From GCA-2737725 sp965229355 (GTDB lineage: Bacteria; Pseudomonadota; Alphaproteobacteria; Rhodospirillales; Rhodospirillaceae): a stretch of 64,000 nucleotides of DNA. The notes below the pieces were generated by a model, which saw nothing but the letters and a program-made list of their open reading frames with translations, was not told where the DNA came from and ran no database searches. A program made the translations under genes and the position numbers. The DNA is taken from NCBI GenBank assembly GCA_965229355.1, contig OZ245869.1, positions 2,542,001 to 2,606,000 on the forward strand. The letters run 5' to 3'. Shown in pieces: positions 60,323 through 64,000 of this stretch (the stretch's first letter is position 1; each line of letters opens with the position of its first letter).

Positions 60323-61708
60323 ATGACAATGTGGAAGCCAGACCTGACGCGGTTCGGTGGTCATCCCGCTGAAGCCTTAGCCGAAGCCATTGCTGATGCC
60401 ATTGCCTCGGGCGCTTTGCCGCCGGGCACACGTATGCCCACGCACCGTGAGCTGGCCTACGAACTCGGCCTAGCGGTTGCGACCGTCTCGAAAGCCTACA
60501 GCATCGTTGCGCGCCGCAATTTGGTGAGCGGCGAAGTCGGGCGTGGCACGTTCGTGGCCTCGGGCCCGCGTATGCCTGCGCTAGCGGACCCCGAAGCTGA
60601 AGCTTCGAACACGATTGATCTGCGCATCTGCATGCCGCCCGCCGTGGGCCAAGACGTTGTACTGGCTGCGGCCATTGAAGATGTTGTCCGCGCCGGTGGC
60701 GCGCGCGCGATGTTGCGCTATCCATTACCGGGTGGTTCGCCGCAGCAACGCGGGGCTGCGGTGTCGTGGCTCGAGCGTTTATTCCCGCATACCAACGCTT
60801 CGGAAGTTTTGCTGACCTCGGGTGCGCACCAAGCCATTGCCGTTGCGATTGCGACCGTCGTGGGCACAGGCAACACGATGCTGTGCGACCCCTTGACCTA
60901 CGCAGGCACAGCGCAACTCGCCAACGTGATGGGCATTATCTTGCGCGCCGTGCCGGTCGATGAGCACGGCATGATCCCTGAGGCGTTGGATGAAGCAATC
61001 ACGCGTCATACGCCGAAGGCCATTTTCATTGTGCCAACGTTCCAGAACCCCATGGCGTTCACGATCCCGCAAAGCCGCCGTGACGCGATCATGGCGGTTG
61101 CGCAAAAGCACAGCGTGATGGTGATCGAAGATTCCATCTACGCCGACATGTTGGATAATCCGCCAAAGCCGTTCGCGAGCTTGGACCCAGACCGCACGGT
61201 GTTGATCACAAGCCTATCCAAATCCGTCTGCGTGGCCTTGCGCGTTGGCATGATCCGCCTGCCACGTCATTTGGTGGCGCAAGCCGAGAACATTCTGCAA
61301 TCGTTGGTGCTGGCTAATCCGCCATTGATGGCGGAGGTGGCCGCCAACCTGATCACGACGGGTCGCGCTGATGATTTGCGGCGCAAGGTGATGGCGGAAA
61401 TCGAAGCGCGTTATCGCATTGCGCGGACGGCCTTGGGCAATATTCCATTTGTCGGCGCACCGCAGTGCCCGCACTTGTGGGTGCCGCTGGCGGACCAGAA
61501 CCAGATGAGCGAAGTCTCGCAAGCGCTCGCCCGCCAAGGCTATTGGGTGGCGATTGGGCGAGATTTTGCCGTTTCACGTGAACACGCGCCCGCAGGCGTG
61601 CGGATTGCGCTGGGCGCCACCGCACACCGTCATAAAGTGGCTGAGCTGTGCCAGGCGTTACGTCAGCATATCTCGGCCCCGGTGCCGGCGATGAGTGGCG
61701 TGGTGTAA
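60323..61708 (+). CDS. MocR-type GntR/aminotransferase regulator
   Basis: A 461-residue fusion. Residues about 1-75 are a GntR winged helix (AIASGALPPGTRMPTHRELAYELGLAVATVSKAY). The rest is a fold-type I aminotransferase-like domain with TSGAHQAI, a tyrosine/Asn-containing TFQNPMAF and the PLP lysine in ITSLSKSVCVALRVG. MocR regulators bind PLP or a PLP-amino acid and act on adjacent genes. The divergent LysE-type exporter is the likely target. GGGGAGAT precedes the ATG. A partial parS-like sequence near 61570 lies within it. Confidence 0.93.
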   Translation: MTMWKPDLTRFGGHPAEALAEAIADAIASGALPPGTRMPTHRELAYELGLAVATVSKAYSIVARRNLVSGEVGRGTFVASGPRMPALADPEAEASNTIDLRICMPPAVGQDVVLAAAIEDVVRAGGARAMLRYPLPGGSPQQRGAAVSWLERLFPHTNASEVLLTSGAHQAIAVAIATVVGTGNTMLCDPLTYAGTAQLANVMGIILRAVPVDEHGMIPEALDEAITRHTPKAIFIVPTFQNPMAFTIPQSRRDAIMAVAQKHSVMVIEDSIYADMLDNPPKPFASLDPDRTVLITSLSKSVCVALRVGMIRLPRHLVAQAENILQSLVLANPPLMAEVAANLITTGRADDLRRKVMAEIEARYRIARTALGNIPFVGAPQCPHLWVPLADQNQMSEVSQALARQGYWVAIGRDFAVSREHAPAGVRIALGATAHRHKVAELCQALRQHISAPVPAMSGVV

Positions 61709-61747
61709 CTGCGCCAAAATTCCCGCGTCCAACGTCCCGTTTGCTTT

Positions 61748-61760
61748 CCCGCTATGTGGG
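61748..61760. repeat. Small palindrome CCCGCTATGTGGG (copy 1)
   Basis: A hairpin-capable 13-base sequence upstream of ppa. It differs at one position from 62469-62481 on the other side of that gene. Confidence 0.4.
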
Positions 61761-61885
61761 CAGCTAAGTCGTTGCATCATTTGTCAAAATAACGCGCCTT
61801 GTGCCTATGGGTGCGGTGCGGTATGACGCCCGCGAATTCAGTTCTTATGCGTTCCGCACACACTCCTTCCCGGACTTAGAGGCTT

Positions 61886-62440
61886 ATGGATATCTCCAAA
61901 ATCGAGATCGGCAAAAACCCGCCCGCCGACATCAACGTCATCATCGAAATTCCCCAGGGCGGCTACCCGGTGAAGTATGAGTTGGACAAAGCCTCGGGCG
62001 CTTTGTTCGTCGATCGTTTCTTGCACACGGCCATGCAGTACCCGTGCAACTACGGCTTCGTGCCGCACACCACCTCTGGCGATGGCGATCCCTGCGATGT
62101 GTTGGTGATCAGTCAAACCCCGGTGGTGCCGGGCGCTGTTATTCGCTGCCGTCCCATCGGTGCATTGTTGATGCAAGACGAAGCCGGTGCCGATGAAAAG
62201 ATCATCGCTGTTCCGGTTGATAAGCTGCACCCGTTCTACAAAAACGTCCTCACCCACATGGACCTGCCCGAAATCTTGCGCGAGCAAATCGCCCACTTCT
62301 TCCAGCACTACAAAGACCTGGAAAAAGGCAAATGGGTGACAATCGTGGAATGGGTTGGCCCTGATCGCGCTATGGAAATGATCCGTGCCGGTATCGTGCG
62401 CGCCGCCGCTGAAGCCGCTGTCAAAGCACCCGCTGAATAG
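61886..62440 (+). CDS. ppa: Inorganic pyrophosphatase, family I
   Basis: A 184-residue soluble enzyme that hydrolyses pyrophosphate. The metal-binding motif GDGDPCDVLV (about residues 64-73) and its surroundings YPCNYGFVPHT, VKYELDKASG and ILREQIAHFFQHYKDLEKGKWV are diagnostic. The length is normal. The start has AGAGG upstream. A terminator follows at 62527. It stands alone, and only a repeated 13-base palindrome flanks it. Confidence 0.97.
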   Translation: MDISKIEIGKNPPADINVIIEIPQGGYPVKYELDKASGALFVDRFLHTAMQYPCNYGFVPHTTSGDGDPCDVLVISQTPVVPGAVIRCRPIGALLMQDEAGADEKIIAVPVDKLHPFYKNVLTHMDLPEILREQIAHFFQHYKDLEKGKWVTIVEWVGPDRAMEMIRAGIVRAAAEAAVKAPAE

Positions 62441-62468
62441 TTTCTGTTACATTTCCGAAGCCAAAATG

Positions 62469-62481
62469 CCCACTATGTGGG
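62469..62481. repeat. Small palindrome CCCACTATGTGGG (copy 2)
   Basis: A 13-base sequence after ppa with 5-bp arms around TAT. It is nearly identical to 61748-61760. Confidence 0.4.
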
Positions 62482-62526
62482 GAGCTTGCGGAAGTGAAAG
62501 CAGTTTCCATTAAAATAGTCTAAGTT

Positions 62527-62556
62527 ATGCCCCGTCACGCACGGGGCATTTTCTTT
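62527..62556 (+). terminator. Rho-independent terminator after ppa
   Basis: A 9-bp stem (ATGCCCCGT 62527-62535 with ACGGGGCAT 62541-62549) and a five-base loop are followed by TTTCTTT. Confidence 0.82.
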
Positions 62557-62606
62557 ATGGCCTTGAAAGCGCGTGCACTTATGTTCGCATCTGGGAGGAA
62601 ACCACC

Positions 62607-63194
62607 ATGAAGAAATTTATCATCGGCGCGCTGCTTTCAACGGCATTGGCGCTGCCTGCTATCGCTGCTTTGAAGCAGGGCGAAAAAGCCCCTGACTTTT
62701 CAGCGCAAGCTTCACTCGCTGGCAAAGAATTCAAATTCTCGCTGAAAGACGCGCTGAAAAAAGGCCCGGTCGTTGTCTATTTCTATCCGTCGGCTTACAC
62801 GCAAGGCTGCAACATTCAGGCGCACACGTTTGCTGAAAACAAAGAGAAGTTTGAAGCTGCTGGCGCCACCATCATCGGCGTCTCGCACGACAGCATTGCG
62901 CGCCTCAATCAATTCTCGGCTGACCCTGAATATTGCGCAGGCAAGTTCCCGGTCGCATCCGATGCTGATGGCTCCATTGCCAAGTCATACAACTTGAATA
63001 TCCGCGAAGGTCGCCCGGATGCGAAGGACTCGAAAGGCAATGCCATCGACCACGCCTTCACCGAGCGCACCACGTTCGTGATCAACAGCGAAAACCAAAT
63101 CCTGGCCACATTGTCGTCGGCTGATGACAAAATCACGCCAGCCGATCACGTCGATAAATCGCTTGCGATCGTTGAGGGCCTGAAAAAGAAATAA
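62607..63194 (+). CDS. Exported BCP-type peroxiredoxin
   Basis: A 195-residue thiol peroxidase with a Sec signal peptide (residues about 1-20, ending AIA|A), so it works in the periplasm. The peroxidatic Cys is C68 in AYTQGCNIQAHTF, a variant of the BCP motif PGCTxEA. A second Cys near residue 112 (PEYCAG) may resolve it. SDADGSIAKSYNL and the final ERTTFVI follow the AhpC/TSA pattern. GGGAGGAAA precedes the ATG. A terminator follows at 63236. It differs in type from the cytoplasmic Prx5 at 34198. Confidence 0.9.
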   Translation: MKKFIIGALLSTALALPAIAALKQGEKAPDFSAQASLAGKEFKFSLKDALKKGPVVVYFYPSAYTQGCNIQAHTFAENKEKFEAAGATIIGVSHDSIARLNQFSADPEYCAGKFPVASDADGSIAKSYNLNIREGRPDAKDSKGNAIDHAFTERTTFVINSENQILATLSSADDKITPADHVDKSLAIVEGLKKK

Positions 63195-63235
63195 GTAGAA
63201 GACATAAAATTAGGCTTCTCTGATTTATGACAGTC

Positions 63236-63270
63236 AAACGCCGGAGCGCTGAAAAAGCCTCCGGCGTTTT
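63236..63270 (+). terminator. Rho-independent terminator after the exported peroxiredoxin
   Basis: An 11-bp stem (AAACGCCGGAG 63236-63246 with CTCCGGCGTTT 63259-63269) ends in TTTT. It lies 41 bases after the stop codon. Confidence 0.85.
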
Positions 63271-63452
63271 GATTTGGCCTACTTTCTTGCGCCGTACTCA
63301 TGCACTGCACTAAGCCCAAAGCATAAGGGGCTCTACGCCTTTATCATCGCTGGTTTATCCGTCTGCACGGGTGAGGGGGTCAGCATCCGGTGGTACTTAA
63401 AATGTCAGAAGCGCTGGCGTGTGCCAGTGCAGCAATAGCCCGGAGATCTGTT

Positions 63453-63563
63453 ATGCAGTTTGTGTTTGCGGCTCTCGCTTTGATCCCCATGACCATGGTT
63501 GCCTTTGGTTGGATGGCGTTGGTTCAAGGGTACGTTGCCAGCAAGCGACAGCTTCGACGCTAA
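63453..63563 (+). CDS. Possible 36-residue single-span membrane protein
   Basis: A short open frame encoding a hydrophobic segment (FVFAALALIPMTMVAFGWMALV) followed by a basic end (ASKRQLRR). This is a plausible one-helix inner-membrane protein with a cytoplasmic C-terminus. CGGAG lies about eight bases before the ATG. It is isolated in an otherwise gene-free end of the window. It could be chance; nothing is recognised by family. Confidence 0.4.
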   Translation: MQFVFAALALIPMTMVAFGWMALVQGYVASKRQLRR

Positions 63564-64000
63564 CCGCTATCGCAAATCGCTCTTCACGCTCCACTTTATT
63601 TTATCTCTGAAAACCTAGCTGCGTTCAGTGGTGCCCCTGAATATGCAAGCCATTGCGACTCTCGCAGGGGCTTAAAGCCCGCACACAGCCCACGAGTCTT
63701 GTTCGATCATCGGTTAACGATGATTTCGACTCCTCCGTATTGGATATATGTGGTGCGACAATTTCCCATGTTCGCACATAATTAGGCGCTCATAAATGTA
63801 TCGCGCTCTATTTGAGGTGTGACTTATCCTCGGTCCAAGTCGTTATGAGGGGATAATCTTTATTCTCTTACACGAAATTCGCTATTCGTGTGACTATACA
63901 TCAATACACTCACAGAGTGTGCTACCGCTTTGCGTGCATATCCGTTACCGGCTGAGTTTGGTTTGAAGGTGAAGGGCGCTGCACTATGCAAATGTTGATC
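63564..64000. other. Gene-free window end with three inverted repeats
   Basis: No convincing gene is seen here. Three inverted repeats occur close together: GTGCGA 63753-63758 with TCGCAC 63772-63777; CACGAA 63871-63876 with TTCGTG 63885-63890; ACACTC 63906-63911 with GAGTGT 63915-63920. They may belong to the regulatory region of a gene beyond the window. Confidence 0.4.

Noticed and set aside
61570..61585. Second parS-like sequence (CGTTTCACGTGAACAC)
   Set aside because: Only 12 of 16 positions match, and it lies inside the MocR-type gene, so it is more likely coding coincidence.
1..64000. tRNA, rRNA, CRISPR arrays, insertion sequences or prophage genes
   Set aside because: None was seen on either strand by reading; very short or degenerate remnants cannot be excluded without a search.

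Overview
The window looks like chromosomal DNA of an alphaproteobacterium with moderately high GC (judged by eye). The main evidence is a ChpT-type phosphotransferase gene (56187-56852), HspQ, a DUF3553 protein, a FixK/Fnr-like regulator, an ornithine decarboxylase with a long structured leader resembling the alphaproteobacterial speF element, and a perfect ParB-binding parS site (9290-9305). The parS site suggests the segment lies in the origin-proximal part of the chromosome. I saw no rRNA, tRNA, insertion sequence, phage gene or CRISPR array.

Layout. 1-5464 holds forward housekeeping and catabolic genes: the end of a phosphofructokinase, a Tat-exported DUF1838 protein, the fluoride channel CrcB, a Rieske oxygenase, a small exported protein and an MFS exporter. 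5557-9126 has a MAPEG membrane protein, then a polyamine unit: leader RNA, ornithine decarboxylase and a deoxyhypusine-synthase-like enzyme. 9192-9305 carries overlapping palindromes and parS. 9369-12871 is a compact forward set: VOC protein, CpeT-like protein, a nitrilase homologue without its catalytic cysteine, and a ketopantoate-reductase-like enzyme.

12933-34019 is a roughly 21 kb surface-glycan locus with genes on both strands and almost no space between convergent ends. It encodes a nonulosonic (sialic-acid-like) acid synthase (NeuB family) and CMP-sugar synthetase (NeuA family), a CBS-aminotransferase fusion, and a set matching WbpB, WbpD and WbpE for UDP-2,3-diacetamido-glucuronic acid. 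It also has several glycosyltransferases, a large glycosyltransferase-TPR-acetyltransferase fusion, and a five-gene operon in which all four junctions are ATGA overlaps. I infer that these genes build and modify a capsule, O-antigen or flagellin glycan.

34198-51700 is mixed: a Prx5-type peroxiredoxin, HspQ, two tandem MFS paralogues, two PAS or cache-type sensor kinases, an NCS1 permease, a Tat-exported degenerate nitrilase-fold protein, an Fnr-like regulator, glycerate kinase, a MarR regulator, PyrD and a HAD phosphatase. 51690-58304 is rich in signalling: a degenerate EAL-like protein, an orphan receiver, NAD kinase, MoaA, DUF3553, then ChpT, a CheY-like receiver and CheR. 58317-64000 carries a subtilase-like protein, a divergent LysE exporter/MocR regulator pair, inorganic pyrophosphatase, an exported peroxiredoxin, and a gene-poor end with a possible 36-residue membrane protein and several inverted repeats.
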